A stretch of 64,000 nt of DNA from contig NW_024882303.1 of NCBI RefSeq assembly GCF_019059575.1, positions 186,001 through 250,000 of the forward strand, in the 5' to 3' direction. Numbering within the stretch: the first letter of the stretch is position 1; every line of letters starts with the position of its first letter. Below, piece after piece: positions 1-15,200 of the stretch. Position numbers and translations under genes: made by a program. This stretch comes from Amphibalanus amphitrite (Eukaryota; Arthropoda; Thecostraca; Balanomorpha; Balanidae). Under the pieces are notes generated by a model that had not been told where the DNA came from, did not search any database, and worked only from the letters and a program-made list of their open reading frames with translations.

Positions 1-330
1 AAAGAATGTAAGAAATAAACTTCAGCGTTGACGGGCATAGACATGCCCTCTTGTAATGCAAGAAATAATGCAAGAGTCTCCGACCAGTGTTCTGCCCATC
101 GGCGTTTAATTAACAATGATATGACTCGATACAATTGCAGACCGCTATGTCAGAGCAAAATTAACAAATTAAAAGGAAGAGAGTAAAACAAGTCTACATT
201 CTGGCGCTCCAGTATTAAAAACAGCTCTTGACTTTAGTCCATTTTCCGCTTGCCTACAGCTTGCCTATAAACAAAATAGAGTTTTGGCGCACTTGCTTCG
301 AACGGTGACGCTCAGCGATGGCAATTCCCG
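1..330. other. no gene seen
   Basis: Mixed-composition sequence at the window edge. I see no exon, RNA gene or clear repeat before the inverted repeat that begins near 331. Confidence 0.4.
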
Positions 331-482
331 GTGCACACCGAATCCGTAACCATTACGGCGTTACGGTGTCAAAAAATCGAACTACGCATGCGCGTTGCAT
401 TGTGCCCTCCACTTTCGAGATATTTTTTAATCGCCACCGTATTCATTACGGAACGTAACGGTCATTACGGATCCGGTGTGAA
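331..482. mobile_element. short inverted-repeat element (MITE-like)
   Basis: The left arm (about 331-368) and right arm (about 434-482) are imperfect inverted copies built around CACACCG, ATCCGTAA and CATTACGG. The spacer is about 65 bp and there is no coding capacity. The layout fits a small non-autonomous DNA transposon. I could not settle a target-site duplication, so the superfamily is open. Confidence 0.5.
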
Positions 483-633
483 CCACGCATAAGGAAAGAC
501 TACGCTCGCTTCGCTCGCTCCGTAATAAGGCCATCCATAGAAGGTGCAGTCACTCCCCCACCAATCAATCAGACAGATCCTGTGTGACGTAATCCCTGAT
601 GCTCACATGGGGTACTCCATTCCTAATCCAGTC

Positions 634-2154
634 GGTATCGGTAACCCTGGCGTCACCGGTAGTGATTTCGTTCAAGGCTAAGGTTTCCTGTATTAGGCTG
701 CCGTGCCAAGCCGAAGCATGCTGTGACGTCACTGGGTAAGAGAAGATAACGTATCACGCTATCAGTATCGACTGAGACTCAGATAGACTCAGACCGACTC
801 AGGCAGACTCAAATTGACTCGACCGACTCAAACCGATTCAGATCGACTCAAACCGATTCAGATCGACTCAGTCCGACTCAGAACGACTCAAACTGACTCA
901 GACCGACTCAACCGACTCAAATCGATTCCGATTGACTCGGACAGACTCAGAACGACTCAGGCTGACTCAAACCGACTCAGGCTGACTCAACCGACTCAAA
1001 CCGATTCAAATCGACTCAGACCGACTCAAACTAACTCAGACCGACTCAACCGACTCAAATCGCTTCCGATCGACTCAAATCGATTCCGATCGACTCAGAC
1101 AGACTCAGGCAGACTCAGGCCGATTCAGATAGACTTAGACCGACTCAGATAGACTCAGAACGACTCAAACTGACTCAGAACAACTCAACCGACTCAAATC
1201 GTTCCGATCGACTCAGACAGACTCATAACGACTCAGACAGACTCAGAACGACTCAGACAGACTCAGGCAGACTCAAACCAACTCAGGCATACTCAAACCG
1301 ACTCAGGCAGACTCAAACCGATTCAGATCGACTCAGACCGACTCATATAGACTCAGAACGACTCGAACTGACTCAGACCGACTCAACCGACTCAAATCGA
1401 TTCCGATCGACTCAGACAGACTCAGAACGACTCAGACCAGGCAGATTCAAACCGACTCAGGCACACTCAAACTGATTCGACTGACTCAAACCGATTCAGG
1501 TCTGATGACTCAGATCAAACCGATGGGTCTGTCTGAGTCGGTCTAAATCGGTTTGAGTCGGTTGAGTCGGTCTGTCAGTTTGAGTCGTTCTGAGTCTAGC
1601 TGAGTCGGTCTCAGTCGATCTGAATTGGTTTGAGTCGGTCGAGTCAGTTTAAGTCTGTTTGAGTCTGGCTGATGATGTCTGAGTCGTTCCGAGTCTGTTT
1701 GAGTCGATCGGAATCGATTTGAGTCGGTTGATTCGGTCTGAGTCAGTTTGAGTCGTTCTGAGTCTATCTGAGTCGGTCTGAGTCGATCTGATTCGGTTTG
1801 AGTCGGTCGAGTCAGTTTGAATCTACCTGAGTCGGTTTGAGTCGTTCTGAGTCTGTCTGAGTCGATCGGAATCGATTTGAGTCGGTTGAGTCAGTTTGAG
1901 TCAGTTTGAGTCGTTCTGAGTCGTTCTGAGTCGGTCTGAGTCGATTTGAATCGGTTTGAGTCGGTCGAGTCAGTTTGAGTCTGCTTGAGTCGGTCTGAGT
2001 CTATCTGAGTATCAGTCGATAGTCGATAGCGTGGTACGTTATCTTCTCTTACCCAGTGACGTCACAGCATGCTTCGGCTTGGCACGGCAGCCTAATACAG
2101 GAAACCTTAGCCTTGAACGAAAACACTACCGGTGATGCCAGGGTTACCGATACC
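634..2154. mobile_element. 1.5-kb terminal-inverted-repeat element with 8-bp target duplication
   Basis: The arms at about 634-783 and 2006-2154 are near-perfect inverted copies: both carry GGTATCGGTAACCCTGGC at the outer end and AGCATGCTTCGGCTTGGCAC-type sequence inside. The octamer ATCCAGTC lies directly outside both ends (626-633 and 2155-2162), as expected for an 8-bp target-site duplication. The interior is two decamer arrays in opposite orientation and encodes no transposase. An 8-bp duplication is used by hAT, P and Merlin elements; the termini do not begin with the usual hAT CAGGG, so the superfamily is unresolved. It is a foldback-like non-autonomous element. Confidence 0.75.
774..2030. 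repeat. inverted pair of GACTCA decamer arrays
   Basis: From about 774 to 1510 the sequence is a variable array of units near 10 bp of the type GACTCAGACC or GACTCAAACC. From about 1515 to 2030 the same units appear as the reverse complement (GGTCTGAGTC, GGTTTGAGTC). The whole block could fold into one very long hairpin. Open frames reading through it only translate the decamers and are not genes. Confidence 0.85.
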
Positions 2155-2162
2155 ATCCAGTC

Positions 2163-3130
<968 letters not shown>

Positions 3131-3272
3131 TCCCGCTCCCGCCTTCTCCTTTTCCATCTCTCGCTCCTTCTCTCTTCTACTCTCCCTCTTTGTTTCCTTA
3201 TCCCCTTCCTTCTTCCTCTCCCTCTCCATCCCCATTTGAACCATCTGACTAACTGCACGCCTGTTCTCAGCC

Positions 3273-6200
3273 ATGAGTTTCGGAGCGCTCCGGCTGGCGG
3301 TGATCGCCCTGCTGGCGGTAGCTACGCCTGTCTTCGGCCGCCGGTTCCACACGCGTGGCGAGCCGGTCGTGCGTCCGCATCACAGCTCTCGGCCCGTCGA
3401 GTTCCACATGCCACCCTACCAGCCCAAGGAGGTCAGTAGGTGGCGCCCGTAGACGGGACTTTGGGGGCTGAAGAAGTGTTTAGAAAGGATTGAGGTTGTG
3501 CTGAGCACAACGACAACCTTGTGATATTTTTTTACCACTTGGTGTACTGGCTAGACTACTGTTTGAAATGAAAATTATGTTGTGTTGTGCTCTGAGTCAG
3601 TGAATATACTCGTATTACCTAGTTTATGCTTCCTAGCCAAAGACTAACAATTTATGTCGCCTGGACGGCACAGAGATACTGAGGCGGCAGCACACGTCTC
3701 CTCCCCAGCCTGAGTGCCTCTTCACAAGCCCGAGTGCCTCTCCCGGACTCCCTCTCTCGGCCGAATGTTGACGATGAGACGACAGCATTATGTTTTACTG
3801 CTGGTCAATGCTAATGACGCTCAGGAAGGCAGATGAATGTCGCCAACCGGGGCCGCCGCGCGGAGCGACTTCGCCCAATACTGAAGGCCTTATCTGAAGG
3901 CCTTCAGTACCGAAGTCTCTGAATTGAGTCGGTACTGTCGGTACTGAGTCAACTCAGTACCGAGTCTCTGAAGTAGCTCTCGGCTCTTCGAACGAACTTT
4001 TGAGACTCTTCCGTCATTTGTTGATTCATTTATAACTAGGAAGTAGCAAAAAGTACCAGCCTGTGTTGTTTTATGAAACTCCCACCTTTTGTTGGACGGG
4101 TATGTTTGCATTTTGCAAGTCCTGCTATTGAAAGGCGAGTAAGAATATTGCTCATTATCCATGCGTGAGTAGGTTATAGACCTATCGATGAGTTGTTTTT
4201 ACAACTCCATTCTTTGACTTCCGCTTTTTAGTAATGGTGTCTTGCCTGTCCGAAAATGCTTTTACACCATTGCTTTATGCCCACTTCTTCTCAAAATCAC
4301 TCAGCAAGCATTGGAAATAGTACCTATTTATCGTCGCGTATCTTCCTCTCGAGAACCGTTTCGACGTGCATTTTTATAAATATCGGCACGTACTTAACCT
4401 GTTAACTATTTTTAATCTATTACAACTCATTAGGTATAGGGAAGCAATCGGAGATCGTATAGTCAGAGACCTACGCTTCTTTTATCCATTATGCATGCAT
4501 ATTGCGTAGCTTGTGGAGATGACTCACGTGACATGGGCCCACCTCGCGACTCACTGACGAGTGATGACTTTCCCCGCTCTAACCTGCTCCACTGCCCCGT
4601 ATCCCGTGCTTACTCCGCCGTCCTGACCGTCGTGCCCTTGTCCGCGGGGCCGGTTCCGCGGCGGTCACGACGCACGCCGGCTTTTCCCGCGCGTTGCATC
4701 ATGTGGTGACGCTGTGCACTGTGCAGCCGGCCGGCCTTATACACGGTACGACCAGCCGGTCCGAGTGCACCGGTTCTGGAAAACGCTGCTATAGCCTTAC
4801 CTGAGCCGGTGGCCGCCGTGACTGGGGCGTCTCGAGCTGTCGGGACGGCTTCTGGGCGAGAGAGAAGTGGTAATTCACACCACTCATGTGGTCGTATTTA
4901 CGGCTAGAAGCTGACTGTTAGGCTGGGGAGAGAATCAAGATTACTTTGCTACCAGAGAATGGCCGCGTCGCTGTTGAGACTGACAGATCACCGGATCGGC
5001 CGAACTGTAGCACGTTTGGGACCCGTTTAGGGAACTGGGTTCATCTCATGGTCCGTTTGGAGCTTACATCAACAGAGTTGGCATCAGTTCTTGTGGCTCG
5101 TTTAGGGCTGGTACCGGGCGCCGAGCGGTGTCTGCTCCCACCCCCGAGGTGCTATTGAGCGGGTTGGGCCCCGACATTTGCGGTCCGTGTTGGACTGGTG
5201 CGGGGTGGTGCGGGCTCCCTGCCGCGGCCAGAGAGGGGCGGCTGCACGGACCACGGGATGCCGACCGTGACACTGCCAGTAATGGCCCGAGCTGCCAGTA
5301 ATGGCCCGACCTACCGCTGGTGCCTGGTCACAGTCGGCTGCGTCCGCTCCGCTCCGGCAGTCTGTAGGTCACATGGGTCATATTGGGACAAATCTCTGAT
5401 ATAATGACATAGTCGCAAAATACATTTGTAAATGGTCTCAGCTTCTTCGCGTCAACGGTCAGGCCAGGCTATGCGGTATACTGGTCTTATTTCCCGGTCA
5501 TTTTATATGGAAGTGTTACGTCTTACTTCGATACGTGTCCCGTTTTATTTTCAATCTTTTTTTGCGCCTGGCGCCGGTGACCCTGGCTGAACTGCCGAGC
5601 CGTTGGTCCGTCTGACCTAGCGTCAGTTCCGTTAGCTCGGCCGCTGCTGCCGGCTATGTGGAGACGACGTTTGTGGGACCGACGGTGGTCAGCAGATCTG
5701 CGATGTGGCTGGCTGGCTGTACGACGAACCGCCAGGCCTTTACCGATCAAAGATGATCACTGTTTTTCGATCATTCTTACCTTGGCGGGTGACTATTAGG
5801 TAGTTAATGTAGGGATGACTGATATTTCTATGTCTTAGGAGTGCAGGCTTTCTTGTGCTGTGACCGGGGTGTTACGCACGCGACGGTCGCTTATGAGCCA
5901 GATTACGTTTGGCGGTGTGTATGTCATGTGGGTTCTGCTGACCTCCACAAGGCGCGGAAGTGCGGTCTCTCGGGCTGGTCCAAGTGACCTTGTAATGTCG
6001 GGGGCCATAGTGAGAAGCCTGCGGCTAACATTTGTAGGTTACGTTGGCCCGGAGAATGACTGATTCGGACGATGTCTAAGGCGAAGATGCTCCGCTCTAG
6101 AGAGGTCCCGGCGTGATGGGTAGTGGGTTACATGCGTTAGCAAATGGAACTGAGAATACGCCTCGTCATTCTGGTTTCAAGCTAGCATGCGCGTTATCTT

Positions 6201-9200
6201 AGAGGGTCACCTATGTAACTTCTTGGAAGCATTGTTCCTCGCCTTTGCATTGGGCCCGTAATATGTGTGATTGAGCTGGTTTAGCACGCGACGGGCTGTG
6301 GGATTTCCATGATCTGAAACACTGTACTTACCGGTGGTTCGTCTTACAGAGAATAAGCATGATACTGCGTTTTGCTTAGGCCGGTCTTTCCTTGTTTACC
6401 TCTATCCTGCCAATGTTATCGGTAATAATGAACCTGGTTGCATCAAACGGTAAATCCCAGAACGGGCTAATCTCACCTCAAGCATGCCCCGCTGTCCTAT
6501 CCGCTACAATCCGTCTACTATTTTCAACGGACACCATGTTGCCTATAGCTCTGAGCAGCAAATGGAAGATTTAACTTTTTGGCAATGTTTATCATTACCA
6601 GCCCCCTCCAAAGTCATATGGCAGCATGGGCGTGACTTTTCCTACTAGCCCATAGGGTTGCGTGTTAAAATGCGACTTTTCGCGCTCGGTTTTCAAGGTT
6701 TCGTAGTGTGGGCATCCACATACAAAGTATGTCAAAAGATAGCTACAACATTTTTATTTCCATTTTTGGGATGAAAAGTTCAAGCCCATCCAACCGTTTT
6801 CGAGATATTCGTCCATATATGACCCCATGTTTTTGATACATCGGAAGGTCCTGTGTTCGAATCTCGGGCAGACCAAAACTTTTATCGTTACTGTGCGGCA
6901 GACCGTTGTTGCAAAGTAAAGTAGGGGTGAGCGCGCTGATGATGGAGGGTTGTAAGTTGGCATACCTGACCTTTGATTCAAGCCGGATTTTGTGGCACCA
7001 ACCTCATTTTCAGGTCAGGTCAGGTCACTGACCTATGACGTCATAAGTGAACCTCTGCACGGTCTCAAAAACGTCGTAACATAGCAACTCCATCAATTCA
7101 AGGAGATCTATCACAGAGAGATAAAACTTACAGAATTTATCAAACTCCCTTATTCTCAAAAGTCGTTAACTTCGGATTTCTTCTAAGGGTCACCTAACGT
7201 CAGGTCGGTCAGGTGATCTGGCCATTATAAGCCGATGGGGGGGGGAATATAGAGACAGTTATTTTGGCGCTGACCTGACAGTGATCTTAGACGGAACAGA
7301 CACAAATAGACTCAGAAAGAACTGCCGAATTGAATAACGTGCAACTTGACCTCATCATGAGGTAATGACCTGACCTGACCTTGGACGGAGGTCAACATTC
7401 TAAATTGACCTCACCCATACAAAAAGCAAATCATTCGACGTGGCTGAGCATGACGAACACGATGGTGTCGAAATTGCAGCTCTGATACCATTTTAGGCGA
7501 CCACCGAACAATCCACTTCCTGGTATGCCAATGCTTTTATTATCTAAAGACGATGAACACTGAACATTCTCATATATGCAAACATGCCACTTTGGGTTAC
7601 AGAGTAAGTGGTTCCCAATCGTACATACTACACGTTCCACACATCACACTACCGCTCGTAATTGCAATGCAAATAAGCTTTGGCTCGTTGGAAATAAACT
7701 TTGGCATTGGAAGATGTCACGGTGTTACACTAAACATTGACCACAATTAGATATCATTATCAGGTATCAATATCAGTAACATTCAGCTCATCCTCGACAC
7801 ATAACAATCAGACGGAGAACACTACGGTAAACCTCAAAGAGATTTTGGCCATGGTAGGCAATGAGGCATAGCTGCGAGCAGGATCTTCGATCTGATAAAA
7901 CATGAAGATGAAATTACATGCATCACACTTGCAATAAAAACAAACTCAAGTGATACCTATCTTTGAAAAATCAGGATGAAAGAACATGAACCTATTTGAA
8001 AACATAACAAGGCACAAGCATTATCAGAGGAATAATGCATGGTTATTTAAAAGACCTGTTAATATTAAGGTAGTGGATTGTTAACAGGATCTTAGAATGG
8101 TCAAGAGATGTTACCTTCAGAAGGGTTTCCTTTCGTGGTCACACATTATTGATGTTAACAAATGAACACTGGGTGGTGCATACCCTGAAAGTGACAGCTT
8201 CACACAAGCTGTTGTATATGTTGAAAACTAGGCTTCCTTCCTGTTCAGATTAAGACAGTTGATGGCACCTCTGGTTAGCTTTGTTCAAGGAAGCATTCAT
8301 TCTGCCAGTGTCGGTAGGGCAGCCTGGCTACATATAGGAATCTTGAGCCAGGCACGGCATACATGTAGTAGTGAATGTTTTGTCCTGAAAAAGGATCAGA
8401 GATATGGCTAAGGAAGTCATGAATGGAATTGACTCAGGCTGCTCTGAGGATGATTGACCACAAAGAGCATGGCTATTGTGAAATCCCTGAAATAACTTAT
8501 GAACTGGTGTGTTTTGAGTGAAGGGTAATCTCAAGAACAGCATTAAAAAAGAAAAAGTAAAAATTGACCTAAAAATTATCTTCCATGTTTAGTTTCAATC
8601 ACCTAAATCTTACGCGTTTTCATACTAACTAATATTACCAAGAAATTGCACAATTATCACTAACATGTGGCAACAAATGCTTCTTTCTACATACTATCCA
8701 CTTTCATGGATGCTGTGTTTTGATTTCATTATCACAGCAACACAGTTGTACGAGACGCTTACACAAAGTATTATGTTATATGTTGATGTTATTCAGCTGG
8801 AGCCTGGGGCAGTGATATTGTATTGTTAAGTTTGTTCAAAACCAATGTCCCAAAATTTGCCAGTTTTGGGTGGGTAGTGACATCCAACTGAAATCAATTT
8901 TCCACTTTCATGTCCAATTTTCAAGAACAATTTTTCACTCTGAAATAAAATTTTGGGACACTGTTCACTGTTCATAACACCAGCTTCATTTCTTAGTAAT
9001 GATAGCTTTCAGAAGATTTCAGTCTGCTTCATCAGCCTGTCAGGGCTCTAAAAATACATACAAACGAGTAGCGACCAACATAGAAAAGACAATACACGAA
9101 TGTCGTACGAAAGCTGCCATTGCAAATAGATAAAGCCGGTGTACGCAATCTTTGCAATACGATTATACCAAATATGCTCACAGCTAAGTCGAAAGGTGTC

Positions 9201-12200
9201 GCCATGCATCACGATTGATAAAATTCCTTGAAACTTCTTTTTTAACACATTGTTACGCAACAGTGAAAGAATGAGAAAGCATGAGGCTGGCCCACCACCC
9301 AGTCGTCAAGTACAGCAGTTTGCAAATTTGCACACAGTTACTCAGAAAGGCCTTTGTTCACACAATTCCATGCATAATGAAGAGCCAATTTTTTTTAATG
9401 CACACGATAGTTATTAAATACTTAGCCAGCACAATTTGTAGGTAAGTCTTTAAATGAAGGGAGAACACCATGGAACCGCGTGATATCACAGGCCGCCTTG
9501 TGTATAAATATGAAGCGCAATGTATCGAAACACGAGCGCCAGCTGCGCCGCGCTTCAGCGCAGCCATATCCTAGGATAATTTTCGGTATATAGTAAAAAG
9601 CTCCCAGTTTTAGTTGTTTTTCTAGATGATATAGTATAATTCTAGTATATACTAGGAAAAACTTTGGAGTACCCGACTCTTTAGTGCCCTGATCATTACC
9701 TTCAAAAACATCTCCATCTGGCCTCTACTATATTTTGCACCTTTACGGTTCTTTTACTGAAGCCACCAGTTGCTCTCAGTAATTTTTCCACACTTCAAGA
9801 TGGCTAACACCTTTCCTGTTCTCTAAAGTACCGGAAATGACACGTCCGGCTGTAATGTCGTGGCCCAACTCTTTCCTCTGCTAATTCTTCAACGTTCAAT
9901 GAGGGAAACTGCGCAGAATATTGACCGTTGCATCAAGCTTCTTGACCGATGCTTCGAAAAATTGGACAGATGTGTGTTTTCATCAGCAGAGCAAATAGTT
10001 CATAATGTCGTGATATGAAAACATTTCACATGACATTATGCATGTCCTCACTATATCTGCATCTGACCCCCTGCGCCTCTCGGGCGCCACTCTGCCCCCG
10101 TCGGTCGGTGCAGGCTAAAAGGACAGTCAGACTGTAATGGTGTAGGGGGGGGGAGCGGGAGAGGGGCTGACCTTTCCCGGGGTGTTTCGACCGTGACCGA
10201 CGTGACGATGACTGCTGATGTCCCTATCATGGCCGCCATCGTCCGCTTGCCGCGGTACCGAATGAGCGGCTTGGTTCTCATTGGCGTCAATGAGACGCTT
10301 TGCACCGACATTGGACTATGTTGGCGACGCTGCGGCTGGGGTGTCGCGTGGAAATGCCTGGCGGAGTGGGTCATGGCTGCAGATGTGTCCTGACATTTGT
10401 TATGGCTCCGTGCGGATCGTAGATTTGTGTGTGTGTGTGGGGGGGGGGGGGGGTTAGTATTCACCATTCTCGGGAACAAGAGCCGTCGCTAATCGGACCG
10501 GTTTGTAATACCAGGATATAGCATCAAGGGCGACATAAGCTGTTTTACTGGTGTTCTGGTATGAGCTCGTGAAGTACTGAAATGAACAGTTATGTGATTT
10601 ATTTACTTGCACATGAAATCTTACACTTGGCGAAAAGGGCATACGTTAGTTGTAGTAACTGCATGCAAATTGTGTTTCTCTTCATTTTAAATTGGTCCAC
10701 ACTTCACCAAGATTGAAGTTGAATCGAGCTTCCGATGTCCTCTCCCTCGGAGGTGGGGCTGAATGCGACGGAACCCCACCTACTGACTACACATTCGGCC
10801 AAGCTGCTCTGTTTCCGCTGACCGGCCTTGGCCTCTCGATCCCCTTGGCGAAGTTCCGGCGGCAAACACTCGACGGCCGGGTCCGGTCGTAATTGGACCG
10901 CAATGGGAGGAGTTTTTCTACGTCGTTAGAAGTTAGACACTTGCTACGTGTTTTGTTCTGCGCTCTGTTCTGCACTACTTTCCGCGCTGCTGAATTGTGT
11001 AGGTATAACTCCGCTGCCAGGTTCCAGAAACGATCGTGATTACTGAGTCGCAATCGTATGTAACCACATGTGTAAAATACATGCTTACATATGACATTTA
11101 CTGCATGCATGATGCAACGGTAGAATACATCTACATGCCCTCTTTTAGAATAGCCGGACCTTAGCATCCTTTGAGCTCTGTGCCACTCTTACGTCCGTGT
11201 ACTGTAAAGCTGTATCCGATTCCGTTTTGCCGAATGTTGTCGGCGCTGTCTGCCCTGATCAATACGCCAGTAGTGACAATCGTGGGCCGTGGGCTGCAGG
11301 CCAACGCACACGACCGGCACAAACAACGCTGGGCATTTATCGGAGTCCCGGCTGGCCGATGTAGCCGGCGTAAATACCAACTCGCCGTATGAGACAGTTG
11401 TTCTCAGAGAGATCCCAATTTGACCGCGGCCTGATCAATGTTGCTCGCGGTCGCTCGCCGGGCGATTTGTATCGATGCATGGTCGCAATTTTACCACATG
11501 CCACAGCGTAGCGATTTATTGCCACCTAGGAGTTTTATCTCTGACACTCGACTGCCGACACCTGACCTTATATATCGTTGTAGGAAGCGTGCACGTCGAT
11601 CTGTAGTCGACGTACCGCATCGCATGTAGGTGGAAGTTATAGAAATTGATTGCGAGTGGTATGGTCGTACGTCGGAGTGAAAAGTTGGCCAATGGCGCAA
11701 ACTCTGGTTCATAGCGCTATCTCGTTGGGCAGCCGCGGCCGCTGCCGGGATGCTGCGCCCATGGTCGTGGCCTCACCTCATCCCGTGCTCCGAATCTGCC
11801 CGGCCGGCCCGTGGCCTGGGGCGGATGGCCGGCCGAGACGGGCCGGGGTCGGTGACCGGCCACGGCGACTAACCCAGCGAGGAGAGAGGGAGGGAGACAG
11901 AGTGAGAGGAGAGACCACGCAGACAGGTGCTGCCGCCGTCCGTCGGAGGTGTTTGCGCGGCCCAGGCCCTGACCGTGGCCTTCGGCGGCCGTGCCCGAAG
12001 TTGTTTACCAGTGAGGGCGTGGACCCACGCCCACCCCGTCCCCTGGGACCGGTCAGTCTGCCACTGATGCCAAACTGCCGATCCCAGGCGTTGGGAGGCG
12101 CTGGCTGAACGATCACTCGGTCATCGGTCCTGGACAGATCCGGGCTGTCGGGTTGGCTGGTCTCAGACCTAACAGCCGCCCACCGCTGCTGACTCATGCT

Positions 12201-15200
12201 GCTAACCAGAACAGCCACGCAATGAGGCCTAACGGGAAACCGGTCGGCGCCGCGGCGCAGTGTGGACCTGCGTCTCACTAACGTCTGGCTGGAGGAACAG
12301 TAACAAGGAAATTTTGCTGGATAATGAGTGGGGCTGTTGTCAACGCCACCACAACATTGAAGCTAGAGTTGGCAGTAAATAGAAGAGACGCTCAACGTTC
12401 AAACTCTGTCGGACAAGCTCGTTTTTTTTTTTAATGAAAGCGAGAGTAGTGGTCGCTCGTTAACCCGGTTGATCATGAATGACTGAAATCCCGACATAGC
12501 GTGGTTCTTTAATCCTGAAGCCGGTGTTAGTACTATATTCGTTATGCGGCTGTCATGCTTCCAGTCGCCATCTGGACCATCACGAGTCGAGCAGTGAACC
12601 TGTCCTGGGTTCGGGCTAGGTGAGACCGGGAGTTGTTTCGGACGCCAATGGGCGTTTACACGGCTAGATCCGGTGGCGGCGCCACTATGACGGTCTGGCC
12701 TGGCATACATGTGGTGCCACGACCTTTGTTATTCTGACCCGTTTGTCCATTGGACCTCGTGGGTTTTCGCTGCTCCACTTGTTTCCATTTTTAGCCTACA
12801 GCCGGAGAGTTGGTACTCGCTTCAGCCACGTGGGCCGTGTGTCCTGGGCCGAGTGTCTCCGGCTGCGGGAGACGGGCGCGAGCTGTTTGTCTCTGTTTCT
12901 CCATGGGTGCAGGAAACAAGTGCGGGTCGTGTGTCTCTGTCTCCCTTAGCGGGATGCGGGCGCTAGCCTTGTCTCAAAGTCTCTGGTTGCGGGAGACAAG
13001 CGCGAGCCATGCGTCTCCCTCTCCATGACTGGACGGTGTGTGGAGCAGAGTTTAAGCCTCTTGTAAGCGGTAGTGAGCAGACCGGCGTCGAGCTATAGCG
13101 CTTCCTAGTTGGACTCACCCGGTAGGAAAGGACAGACTGGCTATTTTCCCGTGCGTCCTGTAGGCAAGGACACCAAAGTTGTTTAGTTTTGCTCTAGGAC
13201 AGTTTGTGTCCAGTTTCAGTCGTGGGCGTGGGCGTGAGGGGGTTCGCTAATCCGACAGAGCCCTGGACTACCCCCAGATAGCCGACGGAAGATTGCGGCG
13301 CCGCCCTAGATTGTGGATTGTTGAGCGAGCCGCCCGTCGGCTGATTGCCAGACCTATAAAGGTGTATTTTTAGCCGGCGCCGCTCCTCTAATGTCAACAG
13401 GGTGATGGACGGCTCGGTGGGTCACGACCCCGGCGGCTCACGGCTCACGCGGGGCGGCTCAGCGGCTCACGGCTCAGCGGCTCACGGCTCAGCGGCTCAG
13501 CGGCTCACGGCTCACGCCGGGCGGCTCAGCGGCTCACGGCCGGGTGGCTCACGGCTCAGCGGCTCGATAGGGCAATGCATTTATTGGAGCCCTGCCGCAC
13601 AATAGGAGACGCATCTAGCTATCTCGGGCGTTTCTTTGCTGTTGCGATCCAGAGCGGCTTCTGAGAAATTGACGTATGCTGTTAACCAGGCCAGATACGG
13701 GGAATTTATGAGTGCTGGTAAACAGTCGACAGACTGAATGGCCGAGAGATTATTCAGTTCTCAGAAAGCAGTAAATGGAAAGGTTACTATGGGGTTTCAA
13801 GTCTACCGTGTCCGTATTGCCGAAAATTTATATGCTATTTCTGTGTGGGCTGGTGATTTCGATTCCTGAGTCATTAATGAATATGTTTCAAGGCCGTTTA
13901 AGTAGATCTGTTTAGTTGGTTCATGCCATCAGATCTTCTAGAATGTCTGCGAAAAAGGCCGAGACGAGCCGACAAACTATTCACCTCCCCCTCCTTTCCC
14001 ACCAGCCCACACAGCCCCCCCCCCCCCGGCACCAGCTCCATTTTGTGGCCGTATCTGTACCGACCCAACGTCTTGCTCCTTCCCTCTGTCCCTCTCCCTT
14101 CTGTCAACATCTCCCGCGTCCACCAGCGCAGCTCACCATGCACTCTGCGCGATACTGACGAATCATGTTTTGTTTCAGAATGACGCCTACGTGTGTACGG
14201 GCATCAAGGTGTCTGATTTGGCCGGTACGGATGCCACCGTTTGGGTGACCCAGTACCGCGCTCTGAGTGACGCCGACACGGCCCATCACATGCTGCTCTT
14301 CCAGTGCGACGACCTGACACCCCAGCAGCGCGCAGCAGGAAAATGGTGAGAGACTCGCCCGGGGAGGCTGGATTGGCCGGGAGAGCAAGGGACGATACAC
14401 ATTACATACATATAGTGTGTAGGGGAGGGGAAACAGTGCATGGAACTAGGCGAGATGGCAGCAGACGGTACGCAGGATTAGGGGAGATTGGAGAGACGGT
14501 TTTCGTAAGACGGTAGACAGGGGGCTCATGTGCTTAGGGAAGATGGAGAAATGGTTCACGTAGGACGTTAGACCGGATGCTATCTTTGCCGTGGGCCGTA
14601 CCAGTTACACAAGCCTCGCGTTTAGGTGAGATGTCGGTGGCAACAGATAACCAAGATATCCCCGGCTTGATCAGGTCTGGTGCTGACTTATTCATCTAGT
14701 TTTTTTTTTCATAATGTTATATGTATGACTTGTGACACGATATTTATACGAATATCCGCCTACCGACAGTAAAGAGCCGGCGAGCTGATATATACGAGCT
14801 GATAGTGGTGGATGTATGCGCTAAGGTCGCACCAGCAAGATTCATGTTGACGCTGTGTTTAGCGAGGGTGACCACCACACCACTCGCTGGCATGTGTAAC
14901 ATTGCGTCAGTTTCGAGTTTGTGGCCACCTTACCGAACACGTGCCCTTGTTCGCTATGGCTGTGCTGCTGGCTGACGCCTGGGAGGCTCCTGATTTGTTA
15001 CCACAAAAAAGTAAACAGTACTTTCCAGCATTCCTTGGCTGGTGCATATGTTGCAGAATCCAGATACATATATCCAGCATGCATTTCTGTTTTTGATGCT
15101 CTCATCAACATTGTATGAATAAGTTTTGCAGTTTGCGAGTCATATGGACATCGTAGGCTTTGCGTCAAAATGCATATTGTAGGTATGTATGTGCGATAGA

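Larger units (their letters stand above)
3432..14178 (+). other. PAM: PAM intron 1 (10.7 kb)
   Basis: No other gene is visible. Contents noted: a short near-palindrome at 3939-3962, a GGTCA-rich stretch at 6960-7400, a poly-G/GT tract near 10430-10455, GC-rich patches (about 4600-4830, 5560-5730 and 11720-12290, the last very CpG-rich), and tandem repeats at 12840-13030 and 13425-13565. The CpG-rich patches could hold regulatory sequence, but no specific site can be argued. Confidence 0.6.

Noticed and set aside
814-1152. 112-codon frame rich in QTDSDRL repeats
   Set aside because: It is only the translation of the decamer array inside the inverted-repeat element.
774-2030. CRISPR-like regular repeats
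   Set aside because: Units are contiguous decamers without spacers, in an animal genome, inside a transposon-like element.
6836-6876. tRNA-like B box (GTGTTCGAATCTCGG)
   Set aside because: No matching A box or cloverleaf upstream; at most a chance match or SINE remnant.
11650-12278. 150-170-codon frames on both strands in a GC-rich patch
   Set aside because: Arg/Pro-rich in all frames as expected of CpG-rich DNA; no domain, and inside PAM intron 1.
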